The notes beneath the pieces were generated by a model. It saw nothing but the letters and a program-made list of their open reading frames with translations, searched no databases and was not told the origin of the DNA. Below, one piece after another: positions 12,135-24,729 of a stretch of 64,000 nt of DNA. The position numbers and the translations under genes are program-made. This stretch comes from Gerris lacustris (Eukaryota; Arthropoda; Insecta; Hemiptera; Gerridae), in NCBI GenBank assembly GCA_951217055.1, contig OX578276.1:62632402-62696401 (forward strand), read 5' to 3'. Position 1 is the first letter of the stretch; each line of letters begins with the position of its first letter.

Positions 12135-12618
12135 TTTTTTTTTAGGATTTCTTTTTCATATTTTATATTTAGGTTTTTTTTTTTTTTTTTTTTTTAGGAT
12201 TTTTTTTTTTTTTTTTTTTAGGATTTTTTTTTTTTTTTTTTAGGATTTTTTTTTTTTTTTTTTTTAGGATTTTTTTTTTTTTTTTTTAGGATTTTTTTTT
12301 TTTTTTTTTTTAGGATTTTTTTTTTTTTTTTTTTTAGGATTTTTTTAAGATTTTTTTTTTTAGATTTTTTTAAGTTTTTTTTTTTTTTTTTTTTAAGATT
12401 TTTTTTTTTAGGATTTTTTTTTCATATTTTATATTTAGGTTTTTTTTTTTTTTTTAAGATTTTTTTTTTTTAGGATTTTTTTTTTTTTTTTTAAGATTTT
12501 TTTTTTTTTAGGATTTTTTTTTCATATTTTATATTTAGGATTTTTTTTTTTAGATTTTTTTAGATTTTTTGTTTTTTTAGATTTTTTTAAGATTTTTTTT
12601 TCATATTTTATATTTAGG

Positions 12619-12652
<34 letters not shown>

Positions 12653-13224
12653 TTTTTTTTTAGGATTTTTTTTTCATATTTTATATTTAGGTTTTAGGTT
12701 TTTTTTTTTTTTTTTTTTTTAGGATTTTTTTAAGATTTTTTTTTTTAGATTTTTTTAAGTTTTTTTTTTTTTTTTTTTTAAGATTTTTTTTTTTAGGATT
12801 TTTTTTTCATATTTTATATTTAGGTTTTTTTTTTTTTTTTTTAGATTTTTTTTTTTTTTAGATTTTTTTAAAATTTTTTTTTTACATTTTTTTAGGATTT
12901 TTTTTTCATATTTTATATTTAGGATTTTTTTTTTTTTTTTTTTTAAGATTTTTTTTTTTTTTTTTTTAGATTTTTTTTTTTTTTTTAAGATTTTTTTTTT
13001 TTATTTAAGATTTTTTTTTTTAGGATTTTTTTTTCATATTTTATATTTAGGATTTTTTTTTTTTTTTTTTTTTAAGATTTTTTTTTTTTTTTTTAGATTT
13101 TTTTTTTTTAGGATTTTTTTTATATTTTATATTTAGGATTTTTTTTTCATATTTTATATTTAGGATTTTTTTTTTTTTTTTTTTTTTTAAGATTTTTTTT
13201 TTTTTTTTAGATTTTTTTTTTTTA

Positions 13225-13265
<41 letters not shown>

Positions 13266-13336
13266 TTTTATATTTAGGATTTTTTTTTAGATTTTTTTTT
13301 TTTTTTTTTAGGATTTTTTTTTCATATTTTATATTT

Positions 13337-13370
<34 letters not shown>

Positions 13371-13570
13371 GATTTTTTTTATATTTTATATTTAGGATTT
13401 TTTTTTAGATTTTTTTTTTTTTTTTTTTAGATTTTTTTAAGATTTTTTTTTTAGGATTTTTTTTTCATATTTTATATTTAGGATTTTTTTTTTTTTTTTT
13501 TTTTAAGATTTTTTTTTTTTTTTTAGATTTTTTTTTTTTAGGATTTTTTTTTTTTTCATATTTTATATTT

Positions 13571-13604
<34 letters not shown>

Positions 13605-13828
13605 GATTTTTTTTATATTTTATATTTAGGATTTTTTTTTAGATTTTTTTTTTTTTTTTTTTTAGATTTTTTTAAGATTTTTTTTTTTAGGATTTTTTTT
13701 TCATATTTTATATTTAGGATTTTTTTTTTTTTTTTTTTTTTTAAGATTTTTTTTTTTTTTTTTAGATTTTTTTTTTTTAGGATTTTTTTTTTTTTTTTTT
13801 TAGGGTTTTTTTTTCATATTTTATATTT

Positions 13829-13862
<34 letters not shown>

Positions 13863-13961
13863 GATTTTTTTTCATATTTTATATTTAGGATTTTTTTTAG
13901 ATTTTTTTTTTTTTTTTAAGATTTTTTTTTTTTAGGATTTTTTTTTCATATTTTATATTTA

Positions 13962-13992
<31 letters not shown>

Positions 13993-14360
13993 GGATTTTT
14001 TTTTTTTTAGGATTTTTTTTTTTTTTTTTTTTTAGGATTTTTTTAAGATTTTTTTTTTAGATTTTTTTAAGATTTTTTTTTTTTTTTTAAGATTTTTTTT
14101 TTTAGGATTTTTTTTTCATATTTTATATTTAGGATTTTTTTTTTTAGATTTTTTTAGATTTTTTTTTTTTTTAGATTTCTTTAAAATTTTTTTTTTAGAT
14201 TTTTTTAGATTTTTTTTTTTTTTAGATTTTTTTAAAATTTTTTTTTTTAGATTTTTTTAAGATTTTTTTTTTAGGATTTTTTTTTCATATTTTATATTTA
14301 GGATTTTTTTTTTTTTTTTTTTTTAAGATTTTTTTTTTTTTTTTAGATTTTTTTTTTTTA

Positions 14361-14401
<41 letters not shown>

Positions 14402-14508
14402 TTTTATATTTAGGATTTTTTTTTAGATTTTTTTTTTTTTTTTTTTAGATTTTTTTTTTTTTTTTTAAGATTTTTTTTTTTAGGATTTTTTTTTCATATT
14501 TTATATTT

Positions 14509-14543
<35 letters not shown>

Positions 14544-15121
14544 GATTTTTTTTTTTTTTTTTTTAGATTTTTTTAAGATTTTTTTTTTTAGATTTTTTTA
14601 AGATTTTTTTTTTTTTTTTAAGATTTTTTTTTTAGGATTTTTTTTTCATATTTTATATTTAGGATTTTTTTTTTTTTTTTTTTTTTAAGATTTTTTTTTT
14701 TTTTTTAGGATTTTTTTTTTTTTTTAAGATTTTTTTTTTTTTTTTTTTTAGGTTTTTTTTTTTTTTTTTTTTTTAGGATTTTTTTTTTTTTTTTTTTTAG
14801 ATTTTTTTTTTTTAGGATTTTTTTTTTTTTTTTTAAGATTTTTTTTTTTTTTTTTTAAGATTTTTTTTTTTTTAGGATTTTTTTTTCATATTTTATATTT
14901 AGGTTTTTTTTTTTTTTTTTTTTAGGATTTTTTTTTTTTTTTTTTTTTTAGATTTTTTTTTTTTAGGATTTTTTTTTTTTTTTTTAAGATTTTTTTTTTT
15001 TAGGATTTTTTTTTTTTTTTTTAGATTTTTTTTTTTTTTTTAAGATTTTTTTTTTTAGGATTTTTTTTTCATATTTTATATTTAGGATTTTTTTTTTTAG
15101 ATTTTTTTAAGATTTTTTTTT
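7850..15121. repeat. 7.3-kb poly(T)-rich tandem array with higher-order repeats
   Basis: The array consists of T runs of about 7-30 bases separated by short words: AGGAT, AAGAT, AGAT, and CATATTTTATATTTAGG. Rare variants act as landmarks for a larger period. CATATGTTATA occurs at 8650 and 10877, CTTAGAT at 8591 and 10818, and CATATTTTATATGTAGG at 9032 and 11259; each pair is 2227 bp apart. A block of roughly 8.24-10.46 kb therefore recurs as 10.46-12.69 kb. Inside each block the TATATGTAGG variant recurs after 600-610 bp. No ORF, RNA gene or promoter is visible. It could be a minisatellite, an expanded A-tail, or partly an assembly product. Confidence 0.9.
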
Positions 15122-15520
15122 TGGGTGTGAAACGTGTTTTTTTGGGGTGAAACCCCCCCCTTCTATCTCGCTTATGTGAAGTGCAAAACATCTGAAAAAA
15201 TTCCTGAACATTCTTCGACCAAAAGTAAATATACCACTTTTTGGAAATTTCGAAAAAAATATTATTTTATTGTTTATTGACAAAATACGTTTTTTTTTTT
15301 TATAATTATGGTCTTTTTATGTATTTATATGGTTGTAGTTCGGTTCAGTGGCAAAAAAAAAACTTTATCAGAGTGTGTTTTGAGAATATCAGACCCTTAG
15401 AATGGTTCAAAGTAAGCTTTTTAACATTTTAAAAAAAACACTGTTTATAGACTTTACAGTTAAACACTATATAGAGTGGCCTACGGACCCTCGCTGTGTG
15501 CTTGACCTGTTTATTTAATT
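15122..15520 (+). repeat. Dispersed repeat A, 5'-truncated copy
   Basis: It begins with GGGTGTGAAACGTGT directly at the edge of the poly(T) array and ends with CCTACGGACCCTCGCTGTGTG...TTGACCTGTTTATT. Other copies lie at 30305-30772 (minus), 49995-50454, 53299-54024 and 55878-56574. The first half found in the longest copies is missing here. Confidence 0.8.
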
Positions 15521-15599
15521 TTTATATACATTGTTTCCATTAATTATTTTTGTCGATTAATATCCCATTTTGGGACAAGTTTGAGTGATTGAAAATATT

Positions 15600-15910
15600 T
15601 TTATTATTAAAGTTCTAATTACCGTGGTTTGGTTAATATTCAGTAAAGACATGATTCAGTGAACTGTGTTAGTTAGGGATTTCTTGTTTTCCCCTTCTAC
15701 TTTGTGCTAATATTCAATGGCCCTACTGACATTTCAGTTCGTATCATTAACGCCAAAGTATAAAAGTGACGTAAAAATAGTCTCTATTTAGTACAACTTA
15801 AGTTATCACTCTTTTATGGGATCAAGGAATTATGTTTAAACAAATTAGCAATGAGAAACTACCATGGCCGTATAATAAATAATATCATTTTTCAGTCATT
15901 TAATACATTT
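15600..15910 (+). repeat. Dispersed repeat F, copy 1
   Basis: Shares ACCGTGGTTTGGTTAAT, GTGAACTGTGTTA and TTTCTTGTTTTCCCC blocks in the same order with 28110-28480. Identity unknown; noncoding. Confidence 0.65.
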
Positions 15911-16449
15911 TTTTAAAAAAGCAAGATGATTTCACTTTTTTATGAGTCACATTATTCGGTACTTTAGTGTATATGAGTACAGCGCCGGTGCTACACTTTT
16001 GGCCGCCACAGGCAAGACGGTTTTTGGCCGCCCCATAGAAAAAGGAATTTTTTGACTGGGGGGGGGGGGGGGGGGGGGGGAGTGGGAGTAGGGGATTTTT
16101 TTGGGGCTTTCCCACATTTATGTGTTCATACATAAATTAGTTTTTTTCTGGGGCCCTGAAATTTTCCATAGCCATATTTTTAATATTATCCTTAGTGCGG
16201 ACATTATATTGTGAATCATAATGAAGCACGCCTCCTCTGATACTTTATTTTAGATTAGATTAAAAAGTAAATTTTTACTAATTAGCCAACGTTTGTTAAC
16301 TTCGGACAGTATCGCCTTTCCGGTTCTTGAGGTATAACAACTTAAAGTATTTTAAACTTTTTAAAATAAAATAATTTTTCCAATTTCAATTGCCTTTATA
16401 GAGACAAAGGGCTGAACAAAGTCTATTTAAAATAACCTGACTGCTTTTT

Positions 16450-17197
16450 GGAACGAAGTTTCTTATGGCACGTTCTGGAGCCTCGGAGTGAATCCGAAAA
16501 AACGACCAAAATCACCGTCACGTAATCTACCGATGACGATAACTTGAGTAAAAAATCACCGAGTTAGTTGAAATATGGTACACATAACTTTATCTACTTA
16601 ATGAGAGAAACAACTTTTTAAATTTTTTTTTTAGTAAAACTAACACCGACACTGTTATGAAGTGATAAAGATCGCTAAATTTATTAAAGTGGACCCAAAC
16701 GTTTAAAATAAAGAAAACAACGTTTTTACCGATATCTTCCATTCTAATGTATAACGATTTTAATAAAACTTCTTACACATTGTCTTAAGTATAATTGAAA
16801 CAGGATTGTAAAATTTCAACCGGATACAAGCAGAAGCTTTAGAGTAGGGAAGAGATATATTTTAAATTAATACGCCGGGTAGGCAGAAAACAGTCCTATT
16901 TCAATCCAACATCCTTTAACAAACATACTTTTTAACTATAAACTCATCATGATCAACTTTTATATTATATATTCAATATATATTTATAGTAAGACGCTTG
17001 CTTTAATGATACAAATAATGATTTTCTTTTAATTTTGCCTTAACTCTGCTAGGAACAAACAGTTCATAACGAACTTCGTTACTTTTAATTTTGTCACTTT
17101 TCTAACTCCGCCATGTATAAGTAGTTAGCAACGTATACGTACTTAGCAGAGTGATTTTATAATTTATATTTAATGAAAAAGTAAGGAACTTCGTTCC
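16450..17197 (+). mobile_element. MITE-like repeat C, copy 1 (748 bp)
   Basis: Bounded by GGAACGAAGTTTCTTA on the left and TAAGGAACTTCGTTCC on the right, a near-perfect 16-bp terminal inverted repeat. The same ends bound 48318-49365. The interior contains repeated prose-like blocks (GACGATAACTTGAGTA; AAAGATCGCTAAATTTATTAAA) also seen near 35.8 kb and 47.4 kb. No transposase ORF. Confidence 0.7.
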
Positions 17198-17319
17198 TAC
17201 CGGGTGTCCCACGACAGCACACGTATTTTTAAAATAGTGCAGGTCACTATTATTATCTATGATATTTTTTGAGTAATAAAGTAAAGTAGGCTATTTTTAA
17301 AAACTCAATATTAGAGGAA

Positions 17320-17530
17320 GGGAACTTCTTTAGATAGTTACTCCCCTATGTTGCTTTAGAATAAAAATGACTTTGACTAAATAACTACATATTAAGAAAA
17401 AGAGATGTTTAGTCCAATGCGTAGTTTGGGACCAAGGTATATCCCATTTTTGTTTTTATAAGGGGAGTAACAGTCTAAAGAAGAACATTCCGTACACCTT
17501 CTTTAGATTGTTACTCCCCTCTGTTTTTTT
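17320..17530. repeat. Inverted repeat with TTCTTTAGAT.GTTACTCCCCT arms
   Basis: Three copies of this word occur, at 17328 (+), 17460 (-) and 17497 (+). Neighbouring arms can fold into a hairpin. Probably a MITE remnant. Confidence 0.5.
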
Positions 17531-17833
17531 TATAAGGGGGTAACTAACGGGAAATATGCATGTTTATCTCGCTTCAAGTTAACTTTTTTAAAATGCTTTA
17601 ATTTTAATTTTGCATTAATAAAACTGTTACAATATAAAATCTCACTTAATAAATTAAGTAAATAATAAAATTGTACGAAGTGTACTTAAGAACAACAAGT
17701 GTCGTAATAAGTGACGTAGCCAGCTTTATATACATAAAATTGTATGCCCTTTAAAATGGTGTTTGGTTCCCAAATTGTTGTATAATATATGTATATATAT
17801 CTCCTTAGAAAGATTTTTAAAATATTTATTTAT

Positions 17834-18990
17834 TATACAGGGTATGTCCCCGGATCGAGTTACCTATAGGTGTAAATGCAAAAAAGAAACGAAAAAAAGT
17901 CATTCTTTATAAAGTCTCCTGCATGTTTTGGAATGAAGATTTATCGCATTAAAAATTTCGTACCATGCACTCTGTACCCAAAAGGTACACATTTCTGAAA
18001 TTGGTCAAGATAGAAGTGGTCTTAATTTTAGAGAAAATGTTATTCTTTATAGAAGTAAGTATTTTCTACTCTAAGATTTTTTTTGACATAAAAAATTTGA
18101 AAAACATTTGTCAAAAATACCCCCTCCCCCTTCAAATTTTAAAAATATAAAAAGTTGTTCCATCTGGATAAATGAGGTATCATTTTAAAGGTCTTGTTTT
18201 GTACATCAAAGGTTGTGATCATAACAAACAAATTGTCGTGATTTAATTTTTTTTTAAAGTAGTGAAACTAAGGGTGAGGGGATAATTTTAAATCAATTCA
18301 TTTATTTTTTCATTTTTTAAATACCTTTATTGAATAAAACATGTATTAATACATAAATATCATTTAGTACATCAATTAATCTAATTCTATGAGGAGTGTT
18401 TTAAAATTTTACATTTTAGCACTACAAAAGGTTATCTCGCCACTAGAGAACATGGAGTCCTGAGCTGTGGAGAGAGTTTACACAGTTTACTTATATATCT
18501 ATTTATACAATAATTATTTTTAATAGAATTAATTAGTTATTTTATATAATTATATTCATTTAGTTTTTATTGATTTATTTATTCATAGTAATAATGATGA
18601 ATATATACATTTTTTTTATAATTATAGTATACCTATTTATAAATTTAATGTATGTCAACAGTATATTTCCTTATTTTATTAGTGTATTTTAGTTTAGTAT
18701 TAGTTTAAAAGTTTTTGACTATGGGTAAAACTAGAAATTTGACTATTAGTATTTTAGAACTGCATTCGTATTGTTTGTTAATGATGATAATCTCTACTTA
18801 AAAAAAAAGAAGTTATTTTTATATCCCCCCCCCCACCAACCCTTTTTTTCAAGTTGCTCTAATCAAAAAGGAAATCATCACAACATTTGATGTACAAAAC
18901 AGAATTTTAAAATGATATCTCATTTATCCAGATCGAACAACTTTTGATATTTTCAAATTTCTTATGTCGAAATCATGTAAGAATAGAAAA
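17834..18990. mobile_element. Foldback element with long internal inverted repeat
   Basis: The left edge starts TATACAGGGTATGTCCCCGG. Sequence at about 18155-18245 (GTTGTTCCATCTGGATAAATG...TACATCAAAGGTTGTGAT) is repeated inverted at about 18865-18945. The spacer is AT-rich and without ORF. The right edge is uncertain. Confidence 0.5.
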
Positions 18991-19149
18991 TATGTACTTA
19001 TTTGTATAAAGAACTAGCTGACCCGGCGATTTTTTTTTCTTCAAAAATATTTCGCTCGGACGAGTCTTCACGGCAAACTTCGTTTCACGATGCCGTTTCA
19101 TCCAAGCCAATTTACTCTACCGCGGCTAAAGAAGTTTCACTTCAAAAAC

Positions 19150-19390
19150 GTTTTTTACTATTGGGAAATCCAATCGGCGCAGAGGGTTGAGCTAATATTA
19201 TGGTACCAACTATGGGCTGATTAAAATCTACCGTCTATAATTTTATAAAATGAGATGATTAGTAAGATGTTATGTTGGTTCCTAAAAATGTTGATCGTTA
19301 GACAGAAACGAGAACGAAAATATTCCCGGTTGTCTAGAACGGATTCTGTTTTTTAATTCGGAGTTTTGATCGAAATTGTTCTTAAAAATA
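19150..19390 (-). repeat. Diverged copy of repeat B1
   Basis: GCGCAGAGGGTTGAG, TGGTACCAACTATGGG, ATGTTGGTTC and AGAACGGATTCTGTTTT occur in the same order as in the clearer copies at 24730-25046 and 45480-45826. Confidence 0.45.
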
Positions 19391-19615
19391 GTCACAATAC
19401 TTCCATTACGTTTGATAAACTTGGAATCATAATTATGCATATGGATGTTAAAATAAACTAAATTTTCCGATTTGTGTTTGACAGGAGTGTAGTAACTATG
19501 AATTTTATAACAACTAATACTTCCTTTGGGAATTTTACAGATCCTTGCTTAATTGTTTCTTATTGCCAAATATTAATTCATTGGTCATTTATCATAAAAA
19601 ACGTATAGTCCAGTT

Positions 19616-19851
19616 CAGTGGCGTAACTATGGGCCCGCGCGGGCCCGCATTGCGGGGGGGCCCCCAGTGCCAGGGGGCCCCCAAATCCAGAAATAACTGG
19701 AATTACTATCCTTGTACCAACGTCGAGGGGGCCCCCAATCCTGAACGCAAGGGGTTTTTTTTTTTTTTTTTTTGCTCATCAATTTTTTTTTGGTGAGGGG
19801 CCCCCAAAAAGTTCTTGCGGGGGGGCCCCCAAAGGTCTAGCTACGCCACTG
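19616..19851. mobile_element. hAT-type MITE, GC-rich, with 8-bp TSD
   Basis: Ends are CAGTGGCGTAACTA on the left and TAGCTACGCCACTG on the right. The flanks carry a perfect 8-bp duplication, GTCCAGTT, at 19608-19615 and 19852-19859, the length used by hAT transposases. The 236-bp interior is rich in GGGGGCCCCC palindromes, unlike the AT-rich surroundings. No coding capacity. Confidence 0.85.
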
Positions 19852-20365
19852 GTCCAGTTATTTTAATCATAAATATGGCTTCTGTTCAAAAAATCGTAGC
19901 TTCAATTTTTTTTGATCGCTTCATTTTGACGTTGTGGTAAAATATTGAAAATAGGCAACGAGATCGTAGTCACGTTAATAGATATTCAAGAGCAAAGGTC
20001 AACGAATTCGGTTTTTTGTGAATATCTCGCTTCCTATGGCTCCGTCACTACTAATTAAATTAAGTTTTCTTTTAATTTAGCCCCCAAATTCGAGAAAATA
20101 TCAAGGTTATTGTAAGTAAAATGATTTTTTTTAAATAACAAAATCAAAAAATGTTAACAGTAGGGACAGATGATTCTCCAAGGTGTCTTCTACACGATGT
20201 TACTTTTTATTCGGTTTGGTCTTCACGTAAAAAAGTACACTATCAAAAACACCTTTTTGGGCGCGAGAAGGCGCTCGAGAGGTCGGATCCAAAAAAAACC
20301 TATCTGCCTCACTTCAAGTCCTACAATAGAGGCTAGCAAGTTTTTTCAAGAGTTACATTAAATAT

Positions 20366-20643
20366 AAAGGGAGCTAGCGTGACCGTGAGGGTTAAACCCA
20401 CGTCTCAGCCATCAATGGATCAGGAGGTCGGGGTTCAATCCCTCGCCGTGATACTCTGATTTACATGGCTCACTAATGATCACATCATACTTGCTTTGGC
20501 GGTACAATGTACAGTACAGAGGTATGATGGTTTGAAGTGGCTGGAACTTTCTACCACGGGGCTAGTAAAGAGGGCCCGAATGAAGGCATAATTGCTAGGT
20601 TCGAACAAGTGGTTCGTCCTACCCGTACCTTACTACTACTACT
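20366..20643 (+). mobile_element. tRNA-derived SINE with TAC tail and 12-bp TSD
   Basis: The head resembles a tRNA gene and contains a B box, GGGGTTCAATCCC, near 20432. The body ends in (TAC)n. It is flanked by a perfect duplication, TACATTAAATAT, at 20354-20365 and just after the tail (to 20654), the mark of target-primed insertion by a LINE machinery. It would be transcribed by RNA polymerase III and codes for nothing. Confidence 0.85.
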
Positions 20644-21757
20644 ACATTAAATATCTGTGTGCAAAACAAAAACCTGTAGTGAAATCAGATAGTGTACATA
20701 TTCATATGAACACAATAAATGTATACCTTGCACATGTTCATCAAAGGAAGTAGACAAAATAATTAATTATTTTTTAAATAACTATTTGAACAATTTTTAT
20801 AAGGTCCTAATTAATTTTAATAAGGTAGTAAAAAATGAAACATAACATTTTAATTTCAATGATGTTCAAAATTTTTTAAACATCGATTTTTTATAATTAG
20901 AAAACGTAATGTTAATTTGATTTAAATGGAGTTTAACATTCAAATGAAATTTCAAGAGTTAATTTTCAGTTTATATAAAGTTTATCTTAACTATTATTTG
21001 TATTATTCATTATTACTTCTATAAAGATTCGGCTAAAAGCAATGATTTTTATAATGGAAACTGGACATCATGTTAGATATTGTGTTTAGATGTTATAGGT
21101 ATGCTAAATCTGAAATTCATTTGTGTATTAAGACCTTTTGTCCTCAATTTTCATCCAGGCGCTTTGCATTTATGTAAGAAACTCTAGGAAAAATTACAAA
21201 CATTCATCAAATGAATTTATAAATACAGTTATAGAATAGAATAGAATTTATTGCCATAAGTTATACAAGACTCTACAATAGTTCTGGCCTTTACAATAGT
21301 TTATACAATTTTAAAGTTCAGCAAAAAAGAAGTAGACAAAATAATTAATGTTTTTAAAATAACTATTTGAACAAGTATAATCAATTAATTAAGACCTAGA
21401 ATTAATTGCTTATTTAATGTAATATTTTTCTTCATCTTATTGTTTTACAGTTTTAACCTAGTAATAGATTCAAGAAATTTGATTACTTTTTTTATTATTT
21501 ATAAAAAATGTTTCTCGAATCATAGTATCAAAACTTTCGAACTATGAACTTATTCAATTTTTAATACTTACACAATTAATATTGAATTACTTACTTATTT
21601 ATTGAATTACTTACTTAATTAAAATTGAATTATTAGAAAACAGGTTATATTTAAATCTAGGACCTTACAAAACTACAATAAAATGTAATATAATCACTTT
21701 ACGTTTTGCACTCTAAAGTCTTAGAAAGAATTGCATATGTAAAATGTTTTAACATAA

Positions 21758-21842
21758 TAAGGTTTAAAGAATGGACTTTAGTTCTACCATAGGTTTTATT
21801 TAAAAGGTAGAACTAAAGTCCATTCTTTAAACCTTATTATAG
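21758..21842. repeat. Near-perfect hairpin
   Basis: AATAAGGTTTAAAGAATGG...TTTAGTTCTACC at 21758-21790 is followed about 20 bases later by its reverse complement, ending at 21840. The arms are about 33 bp. Confidence 0.8.
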
Positions 21843-22781
21843 AGTTCTACAAAAAGAACATTAGAACCTTAAGAAAACTATGTTTTAACCTTCTCAATTT
21901 TACTCTATCATTGTATATTATCTTTTCTTCATCTAAAAGTAGCTGTGTTTTGTGGTAGATTACTATAGATTTTTTTGATGATTGGATTTCAGAGGTGGCA
22001 TTTTTCACTAAGCACAACATTTTATTCGTCCTGTTCTTTCCATAATACATAGTTAAAAGAGCGCGGGAAGAAAATTTCACATGGATCATAATAATCAAAT
22101 CATGATATAAAATGAATCAATGAATTAATTATATTACTATAATGTTAGAAAATACTTTCAAATTTGGTTCGACAAGAATACATTAAACAAAGTATATAGT
22201 ATATAATGTGTGTAGTAGTATATGTGTGTGTGTGTATTTTTATCTTATCGAAAATTTTACAAAACAGTGGTAATTATAATAAATAGTATATTATGTTACT
22301 AGGCCAAGGTTTTCTTTCTATTTTTTGATTGCCGAAGACTTCACTGTTGTGTAGCATATGCTATTTTTTCCGTGGTAGCAGACAATGAATAAACATTAAA
22401 TATTAATCAATAATCAATATAATAATAACAAAAATATTAGTACATACTTTATAAAAAATTATATTATCGTTATAAAAAATTATAAAAAGAAGCTATTTAC
22501 AAATTTATTTAGAGAACGGGAAATGACTAGTTATTTGGTTGTAGTAACATTGAAGGTAGTATTGGTTGTAGTAACGTTGACCAACACCACAATGATTAGC
22601 TCACTTCAATTTCCGTTTTGTATCCAGTTCATTTGAAATGGCGTACCTGCAACATTATAAAATTACTTTTATATTAACAAGAAAATAATACATTGTGATA
22701 AGCTATAGAGCCACCATTCGCGCTGAGAGTTTCAACCACTTCTTTCTCGTTAATTGTTTTCTTGATTGTGAATATAAATAG

Positions 22782-24543
22782 ACTGCCAATTGGTGTGGCA
22801 CATAGCTTCCTCGCATCTTATCCACGTACTGTATTGGTTTTATGCTTTTTGTACAAGCCATTGTTGTACAATTTTTGCTTCCGTGCTTACCGAAGGTAAC
22901 GGAAGCTATGTGATCGTTCTGAAGAACGAAAATATTTTATATCTCCGATTTCAAAAATTCCAAGACAGAAATCCGTTTCAGACATCAGGGAATATTTTTG
23001 GTCCCGTGTCTGTCTGTCGGTCTGTCGTTCAATTTTTGCGAACCACCATATCTTAAAAACTACACGTCCAATTTTAATGAAATTTAGGTGGTAGGTCATA
23101 ATTAGCCCATTGTTGGTCCCATATAAGTTTCAACCTTCGGCTCTTATTTGTTTATCTTCCACATGCTCACAAACATACATTTATTTACTGCTATATCTTT
23201 AAAAGTAATCATCTGATTTGTATGAAATTTTTATGGTTTGTCGAAAGTAGCCGGCAGATAACACCTGCCTAATTTCAGGTACTTCTGTACTTTCTGTACT
23301 TTCTTTCTCAGTACTTTCTGCGCACTTTAAATCGTGGTAAATTAATATGTCTTATACTATAAAGCCGCATGGCTAACTCACTCACTGCCTGACATTAATG
23401 TGTACCCACTTCCAGAAGAGCTAGAGACTTGCGGTTTGCGCCATTCGACGCGCAACATCCATATTGTGACCAAAAATGACTATAAAAAGTGCACTTTTCC
23501 ATCTTCTTCCCCCCTTAAAAAAAATAATAATGGGCGACTTGATTTTTAAGCTGGTTTGGGGGCTTATTGCGGCTAAACGGTAAGTCGTATTAGAAAATGG
23601 ATAGCACAAGTGCTAACTGATTTTAAAAGATCTACAACTTTAGTCCTATGAGTTTTTGTCGTATCATCATCGGTTGTACCTTAGATGGTGATAATTTTGT
23701 TATTTTTTGGTTTTATTTTTTTCCAATTTTTGTCTTTGAATGGCCATAGTTTCTATAATAGTTGGCCGATTTTATTTCTGATTGCGGCGATTGAATCTCA
23801 CACTAATGCTCTTTAAATTGCGTATATTTTATTTCATTAGTTCATCCTACTCGGTGAGAACATGAGAGTAAAATTTTTCCCATGTGCCGTGTCACGGGAC
23901 CACTTTTTTTGGTTTTTAATATTGTGTCGTATATCATTTTAAAGGCCTTGATATGTACATTAAAGCTATTTTATTTGTTGATTTTTTAAAAATGTTGTAC
24001 ATGTACTTTAGTACCGATTTATAATTTTGTTGAAGGTTAAAGGGTTTAAATACTTTTTTGGTATTAGGTTTTTTATTTATATGTATTTATTAGTTAAATG
24101 AATGCCCTTTTGTATTGTTTGTTTTTTAAAAATATAATTTTGGTACCTCAGAGTGCAGGGGTACAAATGTTAAAGTTAATCTTTTATAATATGATGTATA
24201 TCGTTGAAAAGCTCTTGCATAGTAGATTAATTTTTGTTATATTCAATTTTGTGTCATTTTTAGTTTTGAGGGGGGTAAAATAAAAAAAAAACTTTTTATA
24301 CAGCGGTTTCAACGATTTGGTTGCAGTTATATATTTGTATATTAAATTAATTATATGTGCGCTAACTTTTGGTGCTTGTTGGAGGCTTTGTTTCTCTAAC
24401 AAATGTTTAAATTTCTTCAACTTTATTAAATATTTACAGTGCCACGCCGTTCCAACTTTTTGATTATTTTTATCGAGGTATTTTTCTTAATTCGGTCTAT
24501 TCTTTGCGAGGAAGCTATGTGCCACATTAATTGGCAGAGTATT
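22782..24543. mobile_element. Element bounded by repeat B2 inverted ends
   Basis: CTGCCAATTGGTGTGGCACATAGC...CTCGC at 22782 recurs inverted at 24507-24543. Single B2 ends also occur at 36709 (-), 44832 (+) and 45132 (+), so this is a repeated mobile terminus. The interior holds a B1 copy and a segment (24110-24290) repeated inverted at 45243-45400. No transposase recognised. Confidence 0.5.
22879..23200 (+). repeat. Dispersed repeat B1, copy 1
   Basis: Starts GCTTCCGTGCTTACCGAAGGTAACGGAAGC, includes a CTGTCTGTCGGTCTGTCG run and a CCATATCTTAAAAACTAC block, and ends near CAACCTTCGGCTC. The same order occurs inverted at 24730-25046 and 45480-45826, and direct at 62718-62975. Confidence 0.75.
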
Positions 24544-24729
24544 TTCCCCGTTTTTTAATCAGTCAAAATTGTTTTAATTTTTTACATGAATTAAAGTATC
24601 AATTTAGCAAAAGTTAAAAAGCGCAGACGGTTCAAATAAATCTTGAGATATCTGCAGGTTACTTTGGATAAACTAAAAAAAAGTATTATACAAATCAGAT
24701 AAGTACTTTTGAAGCTATAGGTGTAAATA

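Noticed and set aside
7850..15121. Possible CRISPR-like or telomeric repeat.
   Set aside because: Spacing is irregular, there are no unique spacers, and the TTAGG insect telomere unit does not occur as a tandem repeat; AGGATTTT words are separated by variable T runs.
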